64,000 bases of DNA from JAXLRU01 sp046330935 (GTDB taxonomy: Bacteria; Actinomycetota; Actinomycetes; Actinomycetales; Kineosporiaceae): NCBI GenBank assembly GCA_046330935.1, contig JAXLRU010000007.1:1-64000 (forward strand), in the 5' to 3' direction. Of the stretch, positions 9,224 to 16,192 are shown in pieces. Each line of letters opens with the position of its first letter. Position 1 is the first letter of the stretch. The notes below the pieces were generated by a model that worked only from the letters and a program-made list of their open reading frames with translations, ran no database searches and had not been told where the DNA came from. The translations under genes were made by a program, and so were the position numbers.

Positions 9224-11692
9224 CTACCAACCACGACCGAAGCAGACGAACGGCGCGACGAGCGACTCGTGCGCCAAGGCGTCCGCCAGTGCCTCCGCGG
9301 GTGGTGCCCCCTGGCTGAGCCGTCGGTGGTGGGCGACCATCGCCTCGCGCGCGACGTCGTCGCCCACCCGCGCGACGCTGGCGACCACCGAGCGCACGCC
9401 CTGGTGCAGGAGCGCCGCCGACATCCCCAGCCCCTCCCCCTGGCCGGACGGCGTGGCGAGCCCGAGGTCGCAGGCCGACAGCACGACGTCGTGGGGAAGC
9501 GCCGGACTGCGCGCGAGGTCGTACCCGAACAGCGGGCCGTCGGCCAGGCGCAGCGCCGAGAACAGCGGGTTCGCGGACTCGTGCACGCCGTGGGCGGCGC
9601 AGTGCACCAGCGAGTGGGCCGCGAGCTCGCCCAGGGTGCGCTCGCCGGTGGCCTGCGCGCCAATCAGCACGGTGGACCCGGGCCACAGTCCCGCCACCTC
9701 GAGAATCTCCTCCTCGGCCCGCTCCAGGTCCGGCCCGCACACGAGCAGCGGCGGTGCGGCGCCCGCGAGATCGGCCGGACGCCGCCGCGCGTGCACCCAC
9801 GCCGTCGCCGAGCGGGCCACCGACGTCGGCCGTCCCCGCAGCGTCGGCAGGAGCGGCCACGGGACGGCGAGCAGCTCGTCGGAGGGCAGCAGCACCAACC
9901 GCCCCCGGTGGGCCGCCGCCGGCAACCCGGCCAGGAGGCGCTCGTCCAGCTCCCGCAGCCCTCGGTGCAGGCTGGTCGTGACGCTGTCGCGCAGGCGCTG
10001 CGGGATCCCCCGCAGGGCCAGGGCGTCGAGGTCGGCACGCACGCGACGGCTCACCTCGAGGACGTCGCGCGTGGCGCCCAGCGGCACCACCTGCGCCCCT
10101 CGCGCGTGCACGACGAGCGCCGAGCAGGTGCCGGCGCAGACCACGTGGGCGACGAGCACGTCGTCCCCGAGTTCGGCGCGCACCTCGGCGAGCGTGACGG
10201 GGCGCAGCACGCGGGCCGCGCCGTCCCGCCGCCAGGCCCGCTCGCGGACCGTCCGTTCCAGGTCGGCCACGCGCTGGCGCAGGGAGCGGTCCTCGCGGCC
10301 CTCCAGCGACGCCGAGCGCAGCTGGCGGCGGGCCAGGCGCAGCGCCGACAGGCTGGCGGCGGCGTCCGGGTCCGACGGCGCCGTCACGGGCGACAACCGG
10401 GACGCGAGGGCACGCGCCTGCTCGGCCCATGCGAACACCGTCGCCGCGCGCCCGCCCCGCAGGGCCTCGGCCAGGCCGAGTTCGGCCAGCCGACGGCCGT
10501 GGCCAGCGACGGCGGCCTGCAGGTCGAGGCTGCCCACCCCGGCCTGGTAGTGCTGCAGCTCCCCCAGCCCCCGACGGGCCCGCCGCAGGGCCGCTGCCGG
10601 GTCGCCGGCCGTCCTCGCCCGCTCGGCGGCCACCTCGTGCAGGAACAGCCGGGTGAGCAGGCCGTCCCGGGCGGAGGCCGCGGGGAGGGGTTGTGCGGCG
10701 TCGAGGGCGGCCATGAGGCCGCGGGCGAGGCGGGCCTCCTCCGCCAGGCCCTGGCGGGACAGCCGCTGCGCCAGCGTCGCGACCTCGCCGACGCCCACCC
10801 GGGCACCCGTCGTGGCCGCGGCCCGCAGCTGGGCCAGCCGCGCGAGATCGGCCCAGGTACCGGCGCCGCGGGCGCGGAAGCGGCGGACGGCCCGCGCGCA
10901 CAGCCGCCGCGCCTCCGGTGCCCGACCGAGGTGAATGAGCACGTGCGCCAGCAGTAGCTCGGCCTCGGCGAGGTCCTGCGCCTGGGCCCGCGGGTCCAAC
11001 AGCTCGCACACGCGTAGGAGCGTCGCCTCGGCGTCGGCGAACATCCCGCAGGCGTGCAGCACCCGGGCCCGGTCGGTGAGGATCACGTGCTCGCCGTCGT
11101 CGCGGTGCGGCATCGCTGCGGCGGCGGCGTCCATCTCGCGCAGGGCACGGGGCAGGTCACCCGACAGCAGTGCCAGGTAGCCGAGGTTGTGCCGGGCGAG
11201 GGCGGCCAGGTCGGCGATCCCCAGCTCGTCCCCGAGCCGGGCGCACCGGTCGAAGTCGGCCGTGGCCTCGGCCGTCAACCCGAGGGTGAGCAGGAGCAGC
11301 CCGCGGTTGAGCCGTGCGGTGGCCTCCTGCTCGGGATCCCCCGTGAGCCGTTCGAGGGCGTCGTCGAACGCGCGGCGGGCGTCGTGGTGGCGCCCGGCGC
11401 GCAGGAGCAGCAACCCCCGCTGGCTGGAGGCCAGACCCGCGATCGGGGAATCCTCCCCCGCCTCGCGCCGGGCGCGGTCGAGCAGGTCCAGCCCTTGGGC
11501 CAGGCGGCCCGACTCCGCCTCGACGTAGGCCAGCGTGATCATCACACGCGACGCGCTCACCTCGGCGGGGACGCCCGCGTGGATCGAGGACAGCGCCGCG
11601 CGCAGCAGCGGCTCGGCCGCGGTCGGGCGGAACCGTCGGACCAGGTCGAGCCCTCGGGCGAAGAGCAGGTCGGGCTGGTCCACGCCGCCCAT
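9224..11692 (-). CDS. TPR-CHAT protein (caspase-like protease with tetratricopeptide repeats)
   Basis: About 822 residues. The N-terminal two thirds is a run of helical TPR-like repeats rich in Ala/Leu/Arg (for example LLLLRAGRHHDARRAFDDAL and RHNLGYLALLSGDLPRALRE). The C-terminal CHAT domain, a caspase-fold cysteine protease, keeps both catalytic residues: His in LVHCAAHGVH (about 701) and Cys in VVLSACDLGL (about 741). It is the last gene of a cassette with an ECF sigma factor and a 165-residue protein. Cytoplasmic: no signal peptide. Start is ATG 11692, with GTG 11683 or 11722 as alternatives. Substrate unknown; a sigma-linked role is inferred from the neighbourhood. Confidence 0.88.
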   Translation of the reverse strand: MGGVDQPDLLFARGLDLVRRFRPTAAEPLLRAALSSIHAGVPAEVSASRVMITLAYVEAESGRLAQGLDLLDRARREAGEDSPIAGLASSQRGLLLLRAGRHHDARRAFDDALERLTGDPEQEATARLNRGLLLLTLGLTAEATADFDRCARLGDELGIADLAALARHNLGYLALLSGDLPRALREMDAAAAAMPHRDDGEHVILTDRARVLHACGMFADAEATLLRVCELLDPRAQAQDLAEAELLLAHVLIHLGRAPEARRLCARAVRRFRARGAGTWADLARLAQLRAAATTGARVGVGEVATLAQRLSRQGLAEEARLARGLMAALDAAQPLPAASARDGLLTRLFLHEVAAERARTAGDPAAALRRARRGLGELQHYQAGVGSLDLQAAVAGHGRRLAELGLAEALRGGRAATVFAWAEQARALASRLSPVTAPSDPDAAASLSALRLARRQLRSASLEGREDRSLRQRVADLERTVRERAWRRDGAARVLRPVTLAEVRAELGDDVLVAHVVCAGTCSALVVHARGAQVVPLGATRDVLEVSRRVRADLDALALRGIPQRLRDSVTTSLHRGLRELDERLLAGLPAAAHRGRLVLLPSDELLAVPWPLLPTLRGRPTSVARSATAWVHARRRPADLAGAAPPLLVCGPDLERAEEEILEVAGLWPGSTVLIGAQATGERTLGELAAHSLVHCAAHGVHESANPLFSALRLADGPLFGYDLARSPALPHDVVLSACDLGLATPSGQGEGLGMSAALLHQGVRSVVASVARVGDDVAREAMVAHHRRLSQGAPPAEALADALAHESLVAPFVCFGRGW

Positions 11693-11750
11693 CCTGCCCG
11701 ACCCGCCCGCGCCGCCGTGCACCTGAGCGGCCGCCGCGCGAGGGGGATCC

Positions 11751-12248
11751 TCAGACCCGCAGCGCGGGTGTCGCGACCGCCTTCGGCAACGTCAGCGCGG
11801 CGTTGTCGGACGGATGGAAGAACAGCTGCACCAGGCCGTGGGGCACCCGCTCGAACGCGAACCGCCCGTCACGGTCGGCCGCCAGCGTCGAGGCGCCGTC
11901 GGCGTGGTGGAGTTCGACGTCGAGGTGCCCGCCGTCGCTGATCCAGCCGTCGATGCGCACGCCGCCGGCCGCCGCGGGCGACAGCGACACCATCACCGAC
12001 AGGGACTCCCCCGAGAAGGTGACCGTCTGCAGCGTGTCCTCGCCTCGGGCGCCGATCGGCTCGGCGAGCTCGACCTGCAGTCGCAGCAGCTCGAACTCGA
12101 AGTCCACGTCGTCCAGCGCCAGCGCGAACGTCACCCGCTCGGCCAGGTCGGAGGGCACCGGATCGGCCGCGGTCCAGGCCTGCCGGAGCCGCTCCATCAG
12201 CTCGGCGTCGTGGACCGCACCGGCGCTCGCCGTCTCGTCCCAGGTCAT
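11751..12248 (-). CDS. Conserved 165-residue protein of a sigma/CHAT cassette, function unknown
   Basis: Its ATG overlaps the stop of the ECF sigma gene (ATGA), so the two are translationally coupled. The first 60 residues are predicted helical and acidic (MERLRQAWTAADPVPSDLAE, then FALALDDVDFEFELLRLQ). The rest looks beta-rich, with SLSVMVSLSPAAAGGVRIDG and RDGRFAFERVPHGLVQLFF, reminiscent of a small carboxypeptidase-regulatory-like or Ig-like sandwich. It lacks a membrane helix and the HxxxCxxC zinc motif of classical anti-sigma factors. Its position between sigma factor and CHAT protease makes it a candidate sigma regulator or protease substrate; this is inference only. Confidence 0.7.
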   Translation of the reverse strand: MTWDETASAGAVHDAELMERLRQAWTAADPVPSDLAERVTFALALDDVDFEFELLRLQVELAEPIGARGEDTLQTVTFSGESLSVMVSLSPAAAGGVRIDGWISDGGHLDVELHHADGASTLAADRDGRFAFERVPHGLVQLFFHPSDNAALTLPKAVATPALRV

Positions 12249-12877
12249 CTCCCCCACTCCTCGTCCGCGCCCAAGGCGCTGCGCAGCTTCGCCAGGCAGC
12301 GACCCCGGGTAGGGCCGATGCTTCCCACTGGCATGTCCAGTTCCCGCGACAGGCGGGTGTAATCCGGGCGCTCGGAGAACGCCACCACGCGCAGCAGGCG
12401 CCGGCACCGCTCCGAGAGCGTGTCGACAGCCCCCCACAGCGCGGCGTCCCGGGCGTCGCGCACCACCACCGCCTCGGCGGCCTCTCCCGCGGGGCTGCGC
12501 AGGTCGAGCACCGAGTCCTCGACGAGGTCCTCGCGGCCCACGCTGCGGCACGCGCGCCAGGCCTCGCGCCGGGCGGTGACGGTGAGCCACCGCACCACGG
12601 CCTGCGGGTCCTCGATGCGCTCACCGTGGCGGACCAGGGCGAACCAGGTCGTCTGGACGACGTCCTCCGCGGAGGCGGTGTCGAGCCGGTAGGCCCTCAC
12701 CACCTGCCACAGCAGCGGCGTCATCCGGTGGACCAGCCGGTCCAGTGCCCCGGCCTCGCCCCGGCGCCATGCGGCGAAGTCGGCGGCGGCCAGGTCGAAC
12801 GTGTGCGGCACCGCCGCGGGCACGGGGGCTGCGGCGGGCTCGGGCGGACGCGCGGTAGGCACCCCGGTGCCCGTCAC
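12245..12877 (-). CDS. ECF-type RNA polymerase sigma factor
   Basis: About 210 residues. Sigma region 2 is seen in LDRLVHRMTPLLWQVVRAYR and TASAEDVVQTTWFALVRHG, and region 4 in DTLSERCRRLLRVVAF and YTRLSRELDMPVGSIGPTRG, the DNA-recognition helix-turn-helix. It directs transcription of a small regulon; targets are not visible. The N-terminal 25 residues are Pro/Ala-rich. The start is uncertain: GTG 12877 overlaps the stop of a 14-codon frame that has a strong ribosome site, while ATG 12898 or GTG 12985 are alternatives. Its stop overlaps the next gene by four bases, and the cassette continues to the TPR-CHAT gene. Confidence 0.85.
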   Translation of the reverse strand: MTGTGVPTARPPEPAAAPVPAAVPHTFDLAAADFAAWRRGEAGALDRLVHRMTPLLWQVVRAYRLDTASAEDVVQTTWFALVRHGERIEDPQAVVRWLTVTARREAWRACRSVGREDLVEDSVLDLRSPAGEAAEAVVVRDARDAALWGAVDTLSERCRRLLRVVAFSERPDYTRLSRELDMPVGSIGPTRGRCLAKLRSALGADEEWGR

Positions 12878-12918
12878 CGCGACACCCGCCGGTTGCATGC
12901 GTGGAACGTGGGGCTCAT
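12874..12918 (-). CDS. Candidate 14-residue leader peptide overlapping the ECF sigma start
   Basis: The minus strand has GGAGG followed by TCGTC and ATG 12918, a good initiation site. The frame reads MSPTFHACNRRVSR and ends in a TGA that overlaps GTG 12877 of the sigma gene as GTGA. The ribosome site is out of frame with the sigma factor, so it either drives this small peptide and re-initiation at the sigma gene, or it is fortuitous. No homology is recognised. Confidence 0.35.
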   Translation of the reverse strand: MSPTFHACNRRVSR

Positions 12919-12992
12919 GACGACCTCCGTGCTGGGTCCTGCCGGTCCGACGCCCTGGCGCGTCGGCGGCCAACCTGCCCGTCACCGGCCGC

Positions 12993-13124
12993 TCAGACGG
13001 GACGGTGGAACGGGTCCTTCTTCTTCTCGTCGCCCGACTTGGCGGGCGGCGGCGCAGCAGCGGTCACGGCGGCGATGCTCGCGGCGACGGTCCCCTCGGG
13101 GGTCTCGGTGGTCTTCTCGCTCAT
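12993..13124 (-). CDS. 43-residue small protein heading the sigma/CHAT cassette
   Basis: ATG 13124 has GAGGAG at suitable spacing, and the frame runs MSEKTTETPEGTVAAS, then an Ala/Pro-rich middle, then KSGDEKKKDPFHRPV before TGA. The peptide is hydrophilic, has no signal or membrane helix and no Cys. It is the first frame downstream of the presumed promoter of the sigma factor and CHAT genes. The strong ribosome site and position support expression. Function is unknown; it could be a peptide partner or substrate of the cassette, but nothing in the sequence proves this. Confidence 0.55.
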   Translation of the reverse strand: MSEKTTETPEGTVAASIAAVTAAAPPPAKSGDEKKKDPFHRPV

Positions 13125-13207
13125 GACTGCTCCTCGTGGATGCCTGCCCGCCCCGCAGGACGGGGCGCAGCGTCGATGTCGAAGGGCAGGAGCGCGGCTG
13201 CCTCGTC

Positions 13208-13243
13208 ACGATACCGATCGACAGATGTGACGTACACCACATC
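13208..13243 (-). promoter_or_regulatory. Candidate promoter/operator of the small-protein-sigma-CHAT cassette
   Basis: Between the M15 peptidase stop and the 43-residue frame, the minus strand reads TGTACG, 17 bases, TATCGT (13213-13208), a plausible -35/-10 pair. Overlapping it is an inverted repeat GATGTG-N8-CACATC (13224-13243). An operator or an autoregulated sigma site is possible; assignment rests on spacing and symmetry alone. Confidence 0.35.
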
Positions 13244-13263
13244 CCGGGGCGACCTGGGCGACG

Positions 13264-14121
13264 TCAGCGGTCGAAGTGCTGGTAGTCGGGGCTGCTGAAG
13301 GCCGCACCCCACCGAAATCCCTGGTCCGTGAACGCGCGGACGGCGGCGTCCCCGCGCCGGAACAGACCGGGACGGGCCTTGGCCCGGGACCGGTAGGCCG
13401 CACCAGCGGGCGGCAGGACGTCCCCTTGGAAGAGGTAGGGGTTCTCGACTGGGTTGACGTCGATCGCCTTGCCGTAGGCATGCCGCGACCAGCTCGGCGG
13501 GCCCGCCGCCACGGCCCGCCTGCAGTTGAAGGCCGAGGTGTTGTCGGCGGCCATCGACGCGTCGTCCGATGCTCCGTACGCGCTCACCGGTCGCATGCTG
13601 CGGATCGGGAAGCCGAGGTCGTACAGCCGCCGGAACGCGGCGACGACGGAGCCCACGACGTCCTCGTGCACGACCAGCACGCCGACGTGCCGCGCGCCGT
13701 CGAAGCCGCGGTAGGCGAGGGTCACCGCCCGCAGGTCCGCGGGGCCGACCGGGCAACCCTTGCGCCACGACGCGCCCAGATCGCCCGCGTCGACCCGGGC
13801 GACGCTGCTGGTGAAGCCCGCCACTCGCGCAGCCTGCGTGCTGCGGGGGCGCGCCGTCGTCACCCTCCGCTTCGTCGTCGACGTCCGCGCCCTCGTGCGG
13901 GTCGGCGACGCCGAGGTCAGCGCCGGAGCGGCGCTGGTGACCGTCGCCGACGGTGAGGCGGAGGTCGAGGGCGATGCCGAGGGGCTCGTCCCGGTCGTCT
14001 CGGCCGCCCCTGCGGGCGATGCCGCGCGCAGGTCAGAGGCGTCGCCGCCGCCGCACGAGGCCGTCACCAGACACACCCCCGCGGCCACGAGGACGGCGAG
14101 CGCCCGGCCTGCGGGGGTCAG
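13264..14121 (-). CDS. M15-family D-Ala-D-Ala carboxypeptidase/endopeptidase lipoprotein
   Basis: Peptidoglycan peptidase of the VanY/M15 class. The N-terminus has a lipoprotein signal (hydrophobic VLVAAGVCLV then lipobox TASC), followed by a long Ser/Thr/Ala linker and a tail of Arg and Thr. The catalytic domain shows SRHAYGKAIDVNP, with zinc-binding His and Asp, and the final DYQHFDR with the third zinc His. It is therefore a wall-facing enzyme. No ATG or GTG fits well; CTG 14121 overlaps the stop of the upstream L,D-transpeptidase as CTGA, suggesting coupled translation. A GTG further in would leave too short a signal peptide. Confidence 0.82.
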   Translation of the reverse strand: MTPAGRALAVLVAAGVCLVTASCGGGDASDLRAASPAGAAETTGTSPSASPSTSASPSATVTSAAPALTSASPTRTRARTSTTKRRVTTARPRSTQAARVAGFTSSVARVDAGDLGASWRKGCPVGPADLRAVTLAYRGFDGARHVGVLVVHEDVVGSVVAAFRRLYDLGFPIRSMRPVSAYGASDDASMAADNTSAFNCRRAVAAGPPSWSRHAYGKAIDVNPVENPYLFQGDVLPPAGAAYRSRAKARPGLFRRGDAAVRAFTDQGFRWGAAFSSPDYQHFDR

Positions 14122-15005
14122 CTGATCGCGATGACCGCGCCGGGACGCTCCCACCGCAGCACCTCCTTGAGCGCGTCGGTCGGCAGGGAGACGCAACCGG
14201 CGGTCGGGCCGCCGGTCGAGACGTGCAGGAAGATCGCGCTGCCACGGCCCGCCCGCCGCGACTCGTTCCAGCCGATCACCTGGGCGTAACGGTAGGCGGC
14301 GATCTGCAACCGCTCCGCGCTGGCCCACCGGCCGGCGGCGGGGTCGCGCTGGTGGGTGTTGTAGAGCGCGGACTCGGGGTCGTCCACCCACACGTCGGAG
14401 GCGCCCACCCGCAGCCAGCCCGCGGCCAGGCCCGGGTTCGCGGCGGTGCCGAAGCCCGTGCGCAGGGGGAACACCCCCCGGGGGGTGTGCCCGTCACCCT
14501 CGCGCTTCGACGACGCCGAAACCGTTCCCGACCGTCCCACCCAACCGGAGAACGGACCCAGGTCGGCGACGTAACGGGACCCCGAGCGGCGGCAGGCGGT
14601 GACGGTGGCGCGGGTCCCGCGCGAGGACACCACCACCACGCGCGTCGACCGCACCCCCGCCGGGACCGAGCAGCCTCGCTCGGAAGCCGCGGCAGCAGCG
14701 TCGGCGGTAACGGCGACGCGCGGGCGAGGCGTGGTGCGTCGCCGCGGCTGCGTCGTGCGGGCCGGCCGTCGCGACGTCGTCGTGGGCGGCCTCGTGGCCC
14801 TCGCCGAGGACGTGACGAGGCTCGGGGTCGCCGTGACCGCGGCCGAGGTGGGGGGCGCACTGGGCGACGACTCCGGGACGAGGGGCCGCGCCGCGACCAC
14901 GCGCTGCGCGGCCGGGCCCTGACCGCAGGCCGAGGCGCCCATCAGGGCGGCGACCGCCAGGGCCACCCGGATGATGCGCCCCGTGCGGGCACCGTCGTCG
15001 GTCAC
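14118..15005 (-). CDS. L,D-transpeptidase family (YkuD) lipoprotein
   Basis: A 295-residue cell-wall cross-linking enzyme family member. A lipoprotein signal (VALAVAALMGASAC, lipobox ending near residue 27) is followed by a Pro/Thr/Arg linker and a C-terminal YkuD-like domain with the catalytic motif FLHVSTGGPTAGCVSLP, where the Cys is the nucleophile. HTPRGVFPLRTGFG is the strand motif typical of the secreted actinobacterial subgroup. GTG 15005 lies eight bases after TACGGT (15019-15014) with no ribosome site, so the transcript may be leaderless. It forms a two-gene wall-remodelling operon with the M15 peptidase. Confidence 0.85.
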   Translation of the reverse strand: MTDDGARTGRIIRVALAVAALMGASACGQGPAAQRVVAARPLVPESSPSAPPTSAAVTATPSLVTSSARATRPPTTTSRRPARTTQPRRRTTPRPRVAVTADAAAAASERGCSVPAGVRSTRVVVVSSRGTRATVTACRRSGSRYVADLGPFSGWVGRSGTVSASSKREGDGHTPRGVFPLRTGFGTAANPGLAAGWLRVGASDVWVDDPESALYNTHQRDPAAGRWASAERLQIAAYRYAQVIGWNESRRAGRGSAIFLHVSTGGPTAGCVSLPTDALKEVLRWERPGAVIAIS

Positions 15006-15013
15006 GAGGGCCG

Positions 15014-15019
15014 ACCGTA
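15014..15019 (-). promoter_or_regulatory. -10 box (TACGGT) of the L,D-transpeptidase/M15 operon
   Basis: Minus-strand TACGGT ends eight bases before GTG 15005, and no Shine-Dalgarno sequence is present between them. This matches the pattern at other probable leaderless starts in this window. Confidence 0.45.
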
Positions 15020-15167
15020 GCGCTCCGTTTGCCCCCTGCCACCCCATCTGTCCTGCTGGAGCGGACGTGTCGGGGACGGTCCGCGCCGGGCGGCGGCCGG
15101 GCAGGAGTCGGGCAGGAGTCGGGGCCAGCGGTCGGGTGCAGCCGCGGGGGGACGGGAGGATGTCGCC

Positions 15168-16028
15168 ATGAGCAGCCGCCGGCGGTCGCCGTCCCCACGC
15201 CGCGCCCAGGCCCCGGACGCCGCCGCGGACGCCCGGGTGCGCCTGGTCCCCGACGGGGACGGACGAGGCGGGGTGACCGTGCTCATCGACGGCGTGGCCA
15301 GCAGCCACCTCGACCCGGACGATCCGCTGCGCCTCGATTTCGAGTACATGCGGTGGATGGGCGACGCCCTCGACCTGCTCCTGCCCGACGGCCCGGTCTC
15401 GGCGGTCCACCTGGGCGCCGCGGGATGCACGCTGGCCCGGTACGTGGAGGCGACGCGCCCCGGGTCGCGGCAGGTCGCCGTCGAGTCCGACGGCGAGGTC
15501 ATCGCCGCGGTTCGCGAAGGGCTCGGGCTGCGCTCGACGGCGCGCCTGCGCATCCGTGAGGGCGACGGGCGGGCCGTCCTGGCCGACCTCGCCGGGACCC
15601 GACCCCACGGGTACGACGTGGTGATCCGCGACGCCTTCCTCGACGCCGTCGTGCCCGCCCATCTCACCACGGTGGAGTACGTCGACCTCGTGGCGGCGGC
15701 CCTGTCACCGCGCGGGCTCTACCTCGCCAACGTCGGCGACGTGGCCGGGCTGCCCCGCACGCGGCAGGAGGCGGCCGCCGCCGCCGCGCTCGGCCCCGTG
15801 GCCGTCGTCGCCGAGCCGGCGCAGTTCAAGGGCGGCAGTCGCCACGGCAACGCGGTCCTCCTCGCCGGCCCCGCCCTGCAGGACGCCGACGCCGTCGCCA
15901 CCCTCACCCGGCGACTGGTCTCGGGGGCCGTCCGCGCGCGGCTGCTGGGGCCCGACGCGATCGGCGCGTTCGCCGCCGGTGCCCGCGCACCGCGGGACGC
16001 GAGTGTCGATCACGATGCGACCCACTGA
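15168..16028 (+). CDS. Spermidine synthase-like (SpeE-fold) methyltransferase
   Basis: A 286-residue class I nucleotide-binding protein. LDFEYMRWMGDALDLL, AVHLGAAGCTLARYV and VAVESDGEVIAAVREGLGL follow the spermidine synthase fold, and GYDVVIRDAFLDAVVPAHLTTVEY matches its DxxDP-like region in degenerate form (RDAF). Many actinobacterial members of this group probably do not make spermidine; the true substrate is unknown. ATG 15168 is preceded by GGGAGG. It stands alone, divergent from the L,D-transpeptidase gene and upstream of the glucanase gene. Confidence 0.82.
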   Translation: MSSRRRSPSPRRAQAPDAAADARVRLVPDGDGRGGVTVLIDGVASSHLDPDDPLRLDFEYMRWMGDALDLLLPDGPVSAVHLGAAGCTLARYVEATRPGSRQVAVESDGEVIAAVREGLGLRSTARLRIREGDGRAVLADLAGTRPHGYDVVIRDAFLDAVVPAHLTTVEYVDLVAAALSPRGLYLANVGDVAGLPRTRQEAAAAAALGPVAVVAEPAQFKGGSRHGNAVLLAGPALQDADAVATLTRRLVSGAVRARLLGPDAIGAFAAGARAPRDASVDHDATH

Positions 16029-16030
16029 AC

Positions 16031-16049
16031 CGCAAACGACCGGTTTGCG
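16031..16049. repeat. Inverted repeat CGCAAAC-N5-GTTTGCG
   Basis: A perfect seven-base inverted repeat just after the stop of the SpeE-like gene and about 145 bases before the glucanase start. There is no T tract, so it is a weak candidate terminator; it could equally be an operator for the glucanase gene. Confidence 0.5.
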
Positions 16050-16192
16050 ACGACTCGCCGACATCAGCCCGGCGCGTCACGCGCGACGGGCGGTATCGCC
16101 TCTAGCCTCGCGACGATCCCGCGGGGCTCCCTCCCCGCAGCGCCGCCGAGGACGCCGGCCGCCACCGCTCGCCGACACCTGCGGAGCCGTCG

